A DNA stretch of 64,000 nt, from contig NZ_BFFO01000009.1 of NCBI RefSeq assembly GCF_003116835.1, positions 1 to 64,000 of the forward strand, in the 5' to 3' direction. Shown here piece after piece: positions 37,560 to 45,034 of this stretch. The translations under genes and the position numbers were made by a program. The notes beneath the pieces are model-generated. The model was not told the origin of the DNA and did no database searches. It worked only from the letters and a program-made list of their open reading frames with translations. Source of the DNA: Lactococcus termiticola (GTDB lineage Bacteria > Bacillota > Bacilli > Lactobacillales > Streptococcaceae). Positions within the stretch are counted from its first letter, which is position 1. Each line of letters starts with the position of its first letter.

Positions 37560-38160
37560 TGCTGCCTCCTTCCATTTGTTTAAGGGCAACTTCAAAGTCT
37601 CTCATATCCTCTTCATTAAAATCTCTAACAAGCTGTCTAAGATTTTGTGCATATGTCGAGATTTTTTCTCTTCCTTCACATAGACGACGTTGAACATCTT
37701 CAAAGTCATCTGGCACTCGTTTCATCTTGATACAGCTGTTAAATATGACAATAAACCGCTGAAAACCAAGCTGCTGAATCTGTTGATATTCCTTGTTTTT
37801 AGAAAGGCTTGATTCCTCAAGAAGGACTTGAATCTTTTCTTCATCTTGGAAAATATCTTCTGTTTGCTCTTTGATTTCTGGGAAAAACTCCTGGGCCTGA
37901 ATAACAGAAGCCTCTTTCAGTTCTGCCCAAGAATTCTCTTTTGAAATCAACTCATTTTTCAGCCTTCCGACTGTTCGTCGTTTTTCAATAATCTGCTTTT
38001 CTTGACGGACACGTTTAATTAATAAGTTTACAATCAGTCCAATGATCAGGAGCATGAAAATCATAATCATTGGTGCAACGAAGAAGATGGTGAGTAAAAC
38101 TGCTACAATCAGAATGACCAACTTCCAAATGAGAGGCATTTTCTTCAAATCAAATTTCAT
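37549..38160 (-). CDS. XpaC-like membrane protein
   Basis: A 203-aa protein with two adjacent membrane helices (about residues 10-48) followed by a charged helical cytoplasmic region. The topology and the partnership with TelA resemble XpaC (once called 5-bromo-4-chloroindolyl phosphate hydrolysis protein), but the sequence match is only by pattern. SD GGAGAATCAA. First gene of the module, 24 nt downstream of a terminator-like hairpin, so expression must read through it. Confidence 0.6.
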   Translation of the reverse strand: MKFDLKKMPLIWKLVILIVAVLLTIFFVAPMIMIFMLLIIGLIVNLLIKRVRQEKQIIEKRRTVGRLKNELISKENSWAELKEASVIQAQEFFPEIKEQTEDIFQDEEKIQVLLEESSLSKNKEYQQIQQLGFQRFIVIFNSCIKMKRVPDDFEDVQRRLCEGREKISTYAQNLRQLVRDFNEEDMRDFEVALKQMEGGSNGQ

Positions 38161-38183
38161 TTGATTCTCCTTTCTGGAACAGC

Positions 38184-38213
38184 AAAAAGGCCGACAAAAA
38201 AGTCGACCTTTTT
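38184..38213 (-). promoter_or_regulatory. Terminator-like hairpin in the leader of the XpaC/TelA operon
   Basis: AAAAAGGTCGAC-TTTTTT-GTCGGCCTTTTT: a 12-bp stem with one G-T, ending in T5 on both strands, 24 nt before the ATG at 38160. No promoter fits between hairpin and gene, so it behaves as an attenuator or partial terminator. Confidence 0.7.
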
Positions 38214-38249
38214 AATGGATGACGAAAAAGAGGGCTGGCGAAGCCTACC

Positions 38250-38275
38250 GTGTGTGTGTGTGTGTGTGTGTGTGT
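38250..38275. repeat. (GT)13 dinucleotide tract
   Basis: 26 bp of perfect GT repeat in the 400-bp gap between prfA and the XpaC-like gene, in the presumed leader of the TelA module. The only simple-sequence tract of this length in the window. Confidence 0.95.
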
Positions 38276-38338
38276 AGAGTTAAGCGATTCCTAGACATTA
38301 TTATCCTTTATCTCTCGTTCAATGTTATTGTAATCTTA

Positions 38339-38347
38339 ATTATAACA
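38339..38347 (-). promoter_or_regulatory. Probable promoter of the XpaC/TelA operon
   Basis: TGTTATAAT (extended -10) in an AT-rich stretch, giving a leader of about 170 nt containing the dinucleotide tract and the hairpin. No -35 consensus. Confidence 0.45.
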
Positions 38348-38389
38348 AAAACTTTATCTCTCTACACTATCTTTTGCAAAAAACAGCAA

Positions 38390-38417
38390 GAAAAAAAGCC
38401 CTCCTTTTTAGGACTTT
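38390..38417 (-). terminator. Terminator downstream of prfA
   Basis: AAAGTCCT...AGGGCTTT (one G-T) followed by TTTTC on the minus strand, about 145 nt after the prfA stop. The stretch between them includes a GAGTGGAGTGG motif like those beside T2 elements. Confidence 0.65.
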
Positions 38418-38561
38418 CTGCGTGGAAATGAAATCCCGTTTCCTTTTAATAGAGCTGTGGAAAAATATTTCCAAAGCAAATAAAATGAGTGGAGTGGAAG
38501 AAATGCAACGGACCTAATCAACAGTCTAAATGACCTCCAAGTTAAGAGCTTTATTCTACGC

Positions 38562-39635
38562 TTATCTATTCAACTCTTCCAACTTCGCCGTCTGGTCATA
38601 AACAATCAAAGCATCAATCACTTCATCCATCTTCCCAGACAAAATCGTATCCAGTTTTTGCAGGGTCAGGCCAATCCGGTGGTCGGTCACCCGGTTCTGT
38701 GGGAAGTTATAGGTCCGAATTCGTTCAGAGCGGTCACCAGTCCCTACGGTCGACTTCCGGTCAGCATTTTGCTTGTCCAGCTCGATCTGTTGATAGTAGT
38801 CAAAGACCTTGGTATTCAAGAGTTTGATGGCCTTATCACGGTTCTTCTGTTGAGTCCGTTCTTCCTGCATTTCAACCTTGATGCCTGTTGGCAAGTGGAC
38901 CATGCGGACAGCGGTCGCGACCTTATTGACGTTCTGTCCACCAGCACCTGAGGCATGGTAGATGTCAGTCCGGATTTCATTCGGGTCAATTTGATAATCA
39001 AACTCTTCGACTTCAGGCATGACAAGGACAGTTGCTGTCGAGGTGTGGACACGGCCTTGGGTTTCAGTGACCGGAACACGTTGCACACGATGAGCACCTG
39101 ACTCATACTTGAGTTTACTGTAAACGCTGGTCCCTGAAATCAAGGCAGAGACCTCCTTGTAGCCACCGATACCCGTGATTGAGGCCTCCATGACTTCAAA
39201 CTTCCAGCCCTGAGACTCTGCATAGTGCTGGTACATATTGAGCAGGTCACCCGCAAAGAGGGCCGCTTCATCACCGCCAGCAGCACCACGGATTTCGAGG
39301 ATGATATTTTTATCATCGTTGGGGTCTTTGGGCAGGAGTAAAATTTTAATTTTTTCTTCCAAGTCAACTTTCGCTGATTTCGCTTCAGAAAGCTCTTCTT
39401 TGAGCATTTCTTTCATATCATCGTCAAGACCTGATTCACCCAGCATTTCTTCAGAGTCTGAAATGGTCTCAAGAACTTTCTTATATTCTTGATAGGTCGC
39501 CACGGTGTCGCGCAATCCCGCTTCTTCACGAGACAAAGCCATAAAACGCTTCGTATCTGCCACAACCTCAGGGTCACTCAAAAGCTCGCCCAATTCTTCA
39601 TAGCGGCCAATCATTGATTCTAATTGATCAAACAT
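38562..39635 (-). CDS. prfA: Peptide chain release factor 1
   Basis: A 357-aa release factor for UAA/UAG. The catalytic GGQ lies in [16 protein letters not shown], and [13 protein letters not shown] carries the RF1-type PxT recognition tripeptide. Its ATG overlaps the stop of the third YcxB-like gene by one base (TAATG). Unlike in most relatives, prmC does not follow directly. Confidence 0.96.
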   Translation of the reverse strand: MFDQLESMIGRYEELGELLSDPEVVADTKRFMALSREEAGLRDTVATYQEYKKVLETISDSEEMLGESGLDDDMKEMLKEELSEAKSAKVDLEEKIKILLLPKDPNDDKNIILEIRGAAGGDEAALFAGDLLNMYQHYAESQGWKFEVMEASITGIGGYKEVSALISGTSVYSKLKYESGAHRVQRVPVTETQGRVHTSTATVLVMPEVEEFDYQIDPNEIRTDIYHASGAGGQNVNKVATAVRMVHLPTGIKVEMQEERTQQKNRDKAIKLLNTKVFDYYQQIELDKQNADRKSTVGTGDRSERIRTYNFPQNRVTDHRIGLTLQKLDTILSGKMDEVIDALIVYDQTAKLEELNR

Positions 39636-40105
39636 TATTTTTTAATATCCCAACTTTCTTTAATATAGGCAGTGAAATCTTCCCAACTGCCTGTCTTGAG
39701 CCAGTCTTTTTTCAAAAAAATGGCTTGATTGCTTCCCATATATAACATTATCGTCTCTTTGTCATAGACGACCTTGTGAATCAGGTCAGGCCGGTAGATT
39801 GTCTGACCCAGCTCTGATTCCTGGCTTAATTCCTTGTCATCAAAAATATAGCGCCTAGAGAGATTTAATAGCTTATTTGATGCATAATTCTTCGTGAGCA
39901 TTTTTCTAACTCTAAAGATTCTGATAAAATAAACGACTACAAATATTGCAATAGCAAATAATAGCGAACGGAAAAGCACTATATAACAACTGATAGAAAC
40001 AATTAAGCAGAGCAAAGCGTTAGAAACATATCTTTGCTTCATGTCCCCCTTCGTCATTTGCCTATAATCCTCGAGCTCAAAGCTACCCTCTAGTTCAAAC
40101 TGCAT
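39635..40105 (-). CDS. YcxB-like membrane protein (paralogue 3)
   Basis: 156 aa. A short N-terminal beta segment ([12 protein letters not shown]), two adjacent membrane helices (about residues 28-65), then a PH-like domain ending [19 protein letters not shown]. The layout matches the YcxB-like family, function unknown. The end resembles its two neighbours (KKDWL, KDWLQ, KKEHL + W). SD GAGGAAAG. Translationally coupled to prfA. Confidence 0.7.
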   Translation of the reverse strand: MQFELEGSFELEDYRQMTKGDMKQRYVSNALLCLIVSISCYIVLFRSLLFAIAIFVVVYFIRIFRVRKMLTKNYASNKLLNLSRRYIFDDKELSQESELGQTIYRPDLIHKVVYDKETIMLYMGSNQAIFLKKDWLKTGSWEDFTAYIKESWDIKK

Positions 40106-40131
40106 CTACTTTCCTCAAGAAAAACAAAAGC

Positions 40132-40569
40132 CTAGGCTTTTTTTCTTTCCTTCCATAATTTAGTCGTCATGCCAACAAATACATCCCACTGACTCAAATC
40201 CTGCAGGTGTTCCTTCTTAAAAATCATGGTCCCTTGCTTGCCGTAGACCAGAAGGAGCATATCGCCAAGATTGACAAACTGGCTCAACTTGCCCTGGGCC
40301 TTGAGCTGTTCTTCTGTGATGTAAAAGTCGACGTTTTGACTCTTAAAGCGCCCTACCATTAGCTTTGGCGAATAATAAATTCCTAGATTGAGCAGGGCCC
40401 AGATCACAATCAGGAAAATCATAAAGGGGAGCTTAAAACCCGTCGTTAAATTAATGATAAACATGACAAGATACAATACATTAAAAGCAATCAGAGAAAA
40501 CTTAAGGCCGGGACGCAGGGTCCGGATATAATCCTCCTTGGTGACTGTGCCTTTGAAATGATAGAACAT
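40132..40569 (-). CDS. YcxB-like membrane protein (paralogue 2)
   Basis: 145 aa with the same plan as its neighbours: FYHFKGTVTKEDY, two membrane helices (about 23-65), a PH-like domain ending FKKEHLQDLSQWDVFVGM. SD AAGGAATAAG. A small stem AAAAGC-CTAG-GCTTTT followed by TGTTTTT overlaps its stop and could reduce expression of the genes behind it. Confidence 0.7.
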   Translation of the reverse strand: MFYHFKGTVTKEDYIRTLRPGLKFSLIAFNVLYLVMFIINLTTGFKLPFMIFLIVIWALLNLGIYYSPKLMVGRFKSQNVDFYITEEQLKAQGKLSQFVNLGDMLLLVYGKQGTMIFKKEHLQDLSQWDVFVGMTTKLWKERKKA

Positions 40570-40581
40570 GCTTATTCCTTC

Positions 40582-41058
40582 CTATTTAATCCAGTGCTCT
40601 TCGACCAACTTTGTAAAGTCCGCCCAGTTACCATCCTGGAGCCAGTCTTTTAGCAGACTGATGGCCTGTTGCTTATTGATATAAAAGTCAGCTGCTTTTT
40701 CTGAAATCTTAATCTTGCTAAATTGCTCAGCCTTAATTTCTCTCTGACCGCTTTTATTCTTAATCCGCAGGCTCTTATCATTGAGCCAGGTTTCTTGAAG
40801 ACCCTGCAAGAGCGGTGTCTTCTTAAAGGTCCGGACAACAGAAAGCCGGATATAGGCTTCTACACCAAGGACAAAAATCGTAAAGAGGCCGGCCGACAGG
40901 AACAAATTCCCCTTAAGAAAGAGAAAATAAAGCATTGCGGCAATCCAAAAGAGCACGACCAGTCCCCAGAGAATCATCCGGGTCCGCTTGGTCGAGCGAA
41001 GGGCCAGGCCCTGCACAATCTCAGCTGTCAACTCTCCCTTAAAATAAAAATCTTTCAT
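40582..41058 (-). CDS. YcxB-like membrane protein (paralogue 1)
   Basis: 158 aa: FYFKGELTAEIVQGL, two membrane helices (about 29-68), then a PH-like domain ending SLLKDWLQDGNWADFTKLV. First of three tandem relatives between tdk and prfA; divergence between them is high, so the duplication is old. SD GAGGGGG, 12 nt after the tdk stop. Confidence 0.7.
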   Translation of the reverse strand: MKDFYFKGELTAEIVQGLALRSTKRTRMILWGLVVLFWIAAMLYFLFLKGNLFLSAGLFTIFVLGVEAYIRLSVVRTFKKTPLLQGLQETWLNDKSLRIKNKSGQREIKAEQFSKIKISEKAADFYINKQQAISLLKDWLQDGNWADFTKLVEEHWIK

Positions 41059-41070
41059 AGCCGCCCCCTC

Positions 41071-41640
41071 TTAGATTTCCGGCTTAAACCAGTGCTTACG
41101 GCAGACCGGGATATAGGTCTCATTGCCACCAATCTGGACCTGCTCGCCCTCGTAGACCGGCTTGCCGTCAACGGTCCTGAGAACCATGGTCGCCTTTTTG
41201 CTACAGTACCAGCAGATGGTCTTGATTTCTTCTATCTTATCAGCCAAAAGTAGGAGATATTTTGAGCCCTCAAAGAGCTCATTGCGGAAGTCATTTTTCA
41301 GACCAAAAGCCATAACTGGCACATGGAGCTCATCGACCACCCGGGCAAAGTCATAGATATTCGCTTTTGAAAGGAATTGTGCCTCGTCAATCAAGATACA
41401 ATAAGGCTTTTCATCTAGTCCGGCGATATAGTCGTAGACCTGCATCTTGTCGTCAATGGCTACAGCTTCTTCCTGCATGCCAATCCGGCTAGCCACCACG
41501 CCCACACCTGCACGAGTGTCCAGGCTTGAGGTCATAATCAAGACCGGCTTGCCCTGCTCCTCATAATTGTGTGCAACTTTTAAGATTTCAATGGATTTGC
41601 CGGAATTCATGGTCCCGTATTTGAAGTAAAGCTTGCTCAT
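41071..41640 (-). CDS. tdk: Thymidine kinase
   Basis: Salvages thymidine to dTMP. A 189-aa type II enzyme: P-loop GTMNSGKS at residues 9-16, Asp/Glu motif LIDEAQFL, zinc cysteines in CWYCSKKA and CRKHW. SD AAAGGGC. Heads the tdk-ycxB(x3)-prfA transcript; -10 TATAAT at 41678-41673, divergent to the tautomerase gene. Confidence 0.96.
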   Translation of the reverse strand: MSKLYFKYGTMNSGKSIEILKVAHNYEEQGKPVLIMTSSLDTRAGVGVVASRIGMQEEAVAIDDKMQVYDYIAGLDEKPYCILIDEAQFLSKANIYDFARVVDELHVPVMAFGLKNDFRNELFEGSKYLLLLADKIEEIKTICWYCSKKATMVLRTVDGKPVYEGEQVQIGGNETYIPVCRKHWFKPEI

Positions 41641-41672
41641 GACTGCCCTTTTCTGAAAATAATCTGAATACT

Positions 41673-41681
41673 ATTATAGCA
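41673..41681 (-). promoter_or_regulatory. tdk promoter (-10)
   Basis: TGCTATAAT, extended -10, about 32 nt before the tdk ATG; -35 unclear. Confidence 0.6.
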
Positions 41682-41713
41682 TATTTTTTTGATGAAATTT
41701 TTGAATGAAAATG

Positions 41714-41722
41714 TGTTAAAAT
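41714..41722 (+). promoter_or_regulatory. Promoter (-10) of the tautomerase gene
   Basis: TGTTAAAAT, extended -10, followed by SD AAAGGAGG and ATG at 41745. Confidence 0.55.
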
Positions 41723-41744
41723 ATAGGAAAAGGAGGTATAAATA

Positions 41745-41924
41745 ATGCCATACGTAACTATCGAACTCGTCGAAGGCCGGACGCCTGAACAAAAGGCCAT
41801 CGTGGCCAAAGAAATCGCAGAAACACTCATGAAGCACGCCAATGCTCCTAAATCTGCCATCCACGTGATTTTCCGGGACATGAAGCCTGAAAACCACTAT
41901 CCTGAAGGGGAAGCTCGTAAGTAA
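41745..41924 (+). CDS. 4-oxalocrotonate tautomerase family protein
   Basis: A 59-aa protein starting MPYVTIELVEGRTPEQKA; Pro after the initiator Met is the catalytic base of the family. It ends NHYPEGEARK. Very strong SD AAAGGAGG. The family forms hexamers of small subunits; the natural substrate in lactic acid bacteria is unknown. Single gene, divergent from tdk; a bidirectional terminator lies at 42070. Confidence 0.9.
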   Translation: MPYVTIELVEGRTPEQKAIVAKEIAETLMKHANAPKSAIHVIFRDMKPENHYPEGEARK

Positions 41925-41969
41925 GCGAGCTTCTTTTCTTAGCTTAAATCATTTTTTATGTCTTTGAAC

Positions 41970-42055
41970 GAAGTGTAAGAAATCCTGAAAAACCAGTGGA
42001 AGGCAGAGCCTTCGCTTGTGTCCCCACTGCATTCCCAGGATTTCTCTAACACAGC
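41970..42055. repeat. T2-like hairpin element (copy 6)
   Basis: The arms GTGTAAGAAATCCTG and CAGGATTTCTCTAACAC enclose TGGAAGGC-AGA-GCCTTCGC, a reduced T2 core with only one hairpin. It lies 45 bp after the tautomerase gene. Confidence 0.65.
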
Positions 42056-42069
42056 GACCTCAATAGCAG

Positions 42070-42099
42070 GAAAAAGCCAGCCCAATCCTGGCTTTTTTT
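42070..42099 (+). terminator. Bidirectional terminator
   Basis: AGCCAG...CTGGCT with T7 on the + strand and A5 on the other side. It separates the tautomerase unit from coaB. Confidence 0.8.
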
Positions 42100-42180
42100 G
42101 TCGCAATTTTTAAGCTTTCCAGCTCGAATATTAAGAAAAAACATGATAAAATAGTGCTATCAATTCTGAAAGGGTTCACA

Positions 42181-42879
42181 ATGCGGGTAATCATCAGTTC
42201 TGGCGGGACTGTCGAGAAAATCGACGAGGTCCGGGGCATCAGCAATTTTGCAACAGGCTCGCTCGGTTGCCTCACGGCTGAAGCCTATCTTGAAGCTGGC
42301 CACGAGGTCATCTACCTGTCAGCCCCCCAGGCCAAGCGACCAGAGTCTCATAACAGCCTCAAGATTATTGACATTACAAATGTTGACAGTCTCATCAAGG
42401 CCATGCAGGCAGAAGTCCCAAGGGCTGACGTCATCATCCACAGCATGGCTGTCTCAGACTACCGGCCGGTCTTCATGACCGACCTCGAGAGCCTCCCCGC
42501 CGATTTCCCTGTCCAGAAGCTGACCGAGCTCCAAGTCAAGCAGGAAAAGAAGACGGCTTCATCCGCCGAGCAGCAGATTATCCTGCTTGAGAAGACACCA
42601 AAGGTCATCAAGCTCATCAAGAACTGGAACCCCAAGGCGATTCTCGTTGCCTTCAAGCTCCTGGTCGGCGTTTCTCAAGAAGAACTGCTCACTGTCGCCA
42701 AAGCCAAGCGAGACGAGGCCCAGGCCGACTTTATCCTGGCCAATGACCTCGAGCAGATTTCTAAAGACCAGCACCAGGCCTGGCTGATTGATAAGTCAGA
42801 CCAGATGACCAAACTCCAGACCAAGGCAGAAATCGCCCAAGCCCTGGTCGCACAGACAGAGGAGGCCCTCCATGGCTAA
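42181..42879 (+). CDS. coaB: Phosphopantothenate-cysteine ligase
   Basis: Joins cysteine to 4'-phosphopantothenate using CTP, a step of CoA synthesis. The product is 232 aa, the stand-alone CoaB of streptococci/lactococci rather than the fused CoaBC. VIISSGGTVEKIDEVRGISN and the loop SMAVSDYRP are conserved. Start ATG 42181 with SD GAAAGGG; the extended -10 TGATAAAAT is at 42144-42152. It overlaps coaC by 8 nt. Confidence 0.93.
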   Translation: MRVIISSGGTVEKIDEVRGISNFATGSLGCLTAEAYLEAGHEVIYLSAPQAKRPESHNSLKIIDITNVDSLIKAMQAEVPRADVIIHSMAVSDYRPVFMTDLESLPADFPVQKLTELQVKQEKKTASSAEQQIILLEKTPKVIKLIKNWNPKAILVAFKLLVGVSQEELLTVAKAKRDEAQADFILANDLEQISKDQHQAWLIDKSDQMTKLQTKAEIAQALVAQTEEALHG

Positions 42880-43426
42880 TATCACACTTGCGGTCACAGG
42901 CTCTATCGCCGCCTACAAGGCGGCCGACCTGACCAATCTCCTGACCAAGGAAGGCCACCAGGTCACGGTCCTAATGACCAAGTCAGCCCAGCAATTTATC
43001 CCCGCTCTGACCCTCCAGGTCCTCTCGAAGCAACATGTCCACACCGACATCATGAACGAAGAACGGCCCGAAGTCGTCAACCATATCGAGCTGGCCAAGC
43101 AGACCGATGTCTTCATCGTGGCCCCTGCCACAGCTGATACCATCAGTCGCCTGGCCCATGGTGCGGCAAACGACATCGTGACCAGCGTTGCCCTAGCCCT
43201 GCCGACTGGCAAGCCCAAGCTCATCGCTCCTGCCATGAACACAGAAATGTACGCCAATCCACTGACCCAGAGAAATCTGGCCATCTTAGAAGAGGTCGGC
43301 TATCAAAAGGTCCAGCCCAGAGAGGCCCTGCTGGCCTGTGGCGACTTTGGGAGCGGGGCACTCGCCGAGTTGCCGGACATTATTTCCGCCATTCATCAGG
43401 CATTGCTAAATAAGGAGACCATCTAA
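42872..43426 (+). CDS. coaC: Phosphopantothenoylcysteine decarboxylase
   Basis: An FMN enzyme acting after CoaB. 184 aa. ITLAVTGSIAAYKAADL, the active-site PAMNTEMY and the LACGDFGSGAL substrate clamp with its Cys are present. Overlaps coaB, and the ECF component follows after 1 nt with SD AAGGAGACC, so the three form one unit. Confidence 0.95.
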   Translation: MANITLAVTGSIAAYKAADLTNLLTKEGHQVTVLMTKSAQQFIPALTLQVLSKQHVHTDIMNEERPEVVNHIELAKQTDVFIVAPATADTISRLAHGAANDIVTSVALALPTGKPKLIAPAMNTEMYANPLTQRNLAILEEVGYQKVQPREALLACGDFGSGALAELPDIISAIHQALLNKETI

Positions 43427-43427
43427 A

Positions 43428-44012
43428 ATGAGAAAATCAAAATCTAACGACATTGCCATTATTGCCATCTTCATCGCCATCATGATTGTGATTCAATTTT
43501 TGAGCCAAATCATCTATAGCTTTTGGCCAGTGCCAATCAAGCCAACCCTGCTCCATATTCCGGTTATTATCGCTTCGATTATCCTGGGATGGCGTAAGGG
43601 AGCTATCCTTGGCTTCGTGATGGGCCTGATTTCATTTATCAACGCCACTATTGTGACCAGTCCGTCCAGCTTCCTCTTTAGCCCCCTCCAGCCCAATCCA
43701 GCGACCCAGCACGGCTCGCTCTCTGCCCTGGTCATCGCCTTTCTGCCCCGGATTCTCATCGGGATTTTCCCCTTCTTTATTTATAAAATTGCTAAGAACT
43801 ATGCCGGAGCAGGCCTTGCTGCCTTTGTCGGCACCGCGACCAATACCGTCCTGGTCCTCGGCTTTATCTACCTCTTCTTCCACGAGACTTTGCACCAGAC
43901 CTTTGGAGCCTTCATCGCTTCTATCGTGACGGTCAATTCTTTGGCTGAGGTTGTCATTGCAATTATCTTGACTATGGCCATCGTGCCAGCCTTGGAAAAG
44001 GCTATTAAATAA
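43428..44012 (+). CDS. ECF transporter S component, probably for pantothenate
   Basis: A 194-aa protein with about six membrane helices. The N-terminal IAIMIVIQFLSQIIYSFWPV region and the following hydrophobic plan are those of ECF substrate-binding subunits, which share an energising module encoded elsewhere. Position in a coaB-coaC operon points to pantothenate (PanT-like). Substrate is inferred from context only. Confidence 0.8.
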   Translation: MRKSKSNDIAIIAIFIAIMIVIQFLSQIIYSFWPVPIKPTLLHIPVIIASIILGWRKGAILGFVMGLISFINATIVTSPSSFLFSPLQPNPATQHGSLSALVIAFLPRILIGIFPFFIYKIAKNYAGAGLAAFVGTATNTVLVLGFIYLFFHETLHQTFGAFIASIVTVNSLAEVVIAIILTMAIVPALEKAIK

Positions 44013-44046
44013 TATAACACTCCCTTCAACATGTCCAAGAAGAATT

Positions 44047-44083
44047 AAAAAGGTCTAGCTCTACTATGAGCCAGACCTTTTTT
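44047..44083 (+). terminator. Bidirectional terminator between converging genes
   Basis: AAAAAGGTCT-A-GCTC...GAGC-C-AGACCTTTTT. Serves the coaB operon and the gene at 44112 on the other strand. Confidence 0.85.
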
Positions 44084-44111
44084 ACTGATTGAAAAGACTT
44101 TTGATTGAGCT

Positions 44112-44772
44112 CTAAAAATATCTTTCATCATTCATAATATTCCAGTAGCCAGTATCCGTCAAACTATATTTTGATTGCAAATTTTGCTCCAGGTAATCTT
44201 TAATGAGAATATCACTGATACTCTTTTTAGCTTCATCATATAATAACTCGAATCGATAGCCTTTAGCTTTGATTTTAGGAATCCCCTTATATTTTTTAGC
44301 CTCTTCTAGTATGTTACGGTTAAGTAAGCGAGATAATCTCTCTTTGTCCTCGATTGAAAGGTAGACTTCATCAAGTTGCCATCTAGGATAAAAAGCTTTA
44401 TTAGTTGGCAAATAGTCTAAACTGACCGTAAATACAATTTGCTCATCAATCTTACGTTGATGCAACAAGCGGACGCTAGCAACACTTTTTGTACTCGACT
44501 TGCGAAATTGAACAAAGACACGTTTGACATCAGTCTCCTCAGCTAAGTAGATTGCCTCTGTCTCGAAAAACATCTCCGTCTTAAAGAATGTATTACTCGA
44601 CAACTTTTTCCACCCCAATTTAATCTCGCCTTGATCATAAAACTGTATCATTTCATCAAAAACATTTTGAATTTTAGATTGACGCCATTGTTGCCAAAAA
44701 TATACAACAGCAAATGTCAGAACAGTAATCCAAAAAAGAATGACCGCAAAGTATTCAAAAATCGTTATTCAA
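44112..44772 (-). pseudogene. Membrane-anchored protein of unknown family with a +1 frameshift near its start
   Basis: The intact downstream frame from ATG 44651 gives 179 aa, but that ATG has no SD. Upstream, SD AAGGTGGTG precedes TTG at 44772, which starts MNNDF and then hits a stop. Dropping one base from the T5 run (44757-44761) restores MNNDFEYFAVILFWITVLTF, one membrane helix, and fuses it in frame to the 179-aa part, giving about 219 aa. The original protein was probably membrane-anchored with a cytoplasmic domain containing FYPRWQLDEVYLSIEDKERL. The break could be a real mutation, slippage at the homopolymer, or a sequencing error. No family recognised. Confidence 0.65.
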
Positions 44773-44828
44773 ATCACCACCTTCGTAATCCTTCGATTCA
44801 AGAATTTTCATTATCTCAAGCTCTTTTT

Positions 44829-44858
44829 ATTATAGCACCAACCAGCTCTATATTCCAA
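44829..44858 (-). promoter_or_regulatory. Promoter of the frameshifted membrane gene
   Basis: TTGGAA (44858-44853), an 18-nt spacer and TATAAT (44834-44829), about 55 nt before the TTG at 44772. A live promoter argues that the gene is or was recently expressed. Confidence 0.6.
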
Positions 44859-44956
44859 AATAAACTGTATGAAAGAAAGCCACCGAAAAGCAACTTTTCA
44901 ATTTTTTACCTAGTCAAAGTCCCAGGCTGATTTCAGCTGTCTTTTCCTAAGAAAAA

Positions 44957-44998
44957 TGTTATAATTGTGTTGAAACCGAATTCAATTCTCATTGAATT
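44957..44998 (+). promoter_or_regulatory. pgm promoter and leader palindrome
   Basis: Extended -10 TGTTATAAT (44957-44965). In the leader, the 8-bp arms AATTCAAT-TCTC-ATTGAATT (44979-44998) form a perfect inverted repeat, possibly an operator. Confidence 0.6.
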
Positions 44999-45034
44999 TT
45001 TAGATTAGTTTTCAGACGATAAAGGAGATTATTT

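Noticed and set aside
38219-38431. 70-codon + strand frame reading through the GT tract (VCVCVCVC followed by a hydrophobic stretch)
   Set aside because: No SD, no + strand promoter nearby, and it crosses the prfA terminator. A contingency peptide is possible in principle but unsupported.
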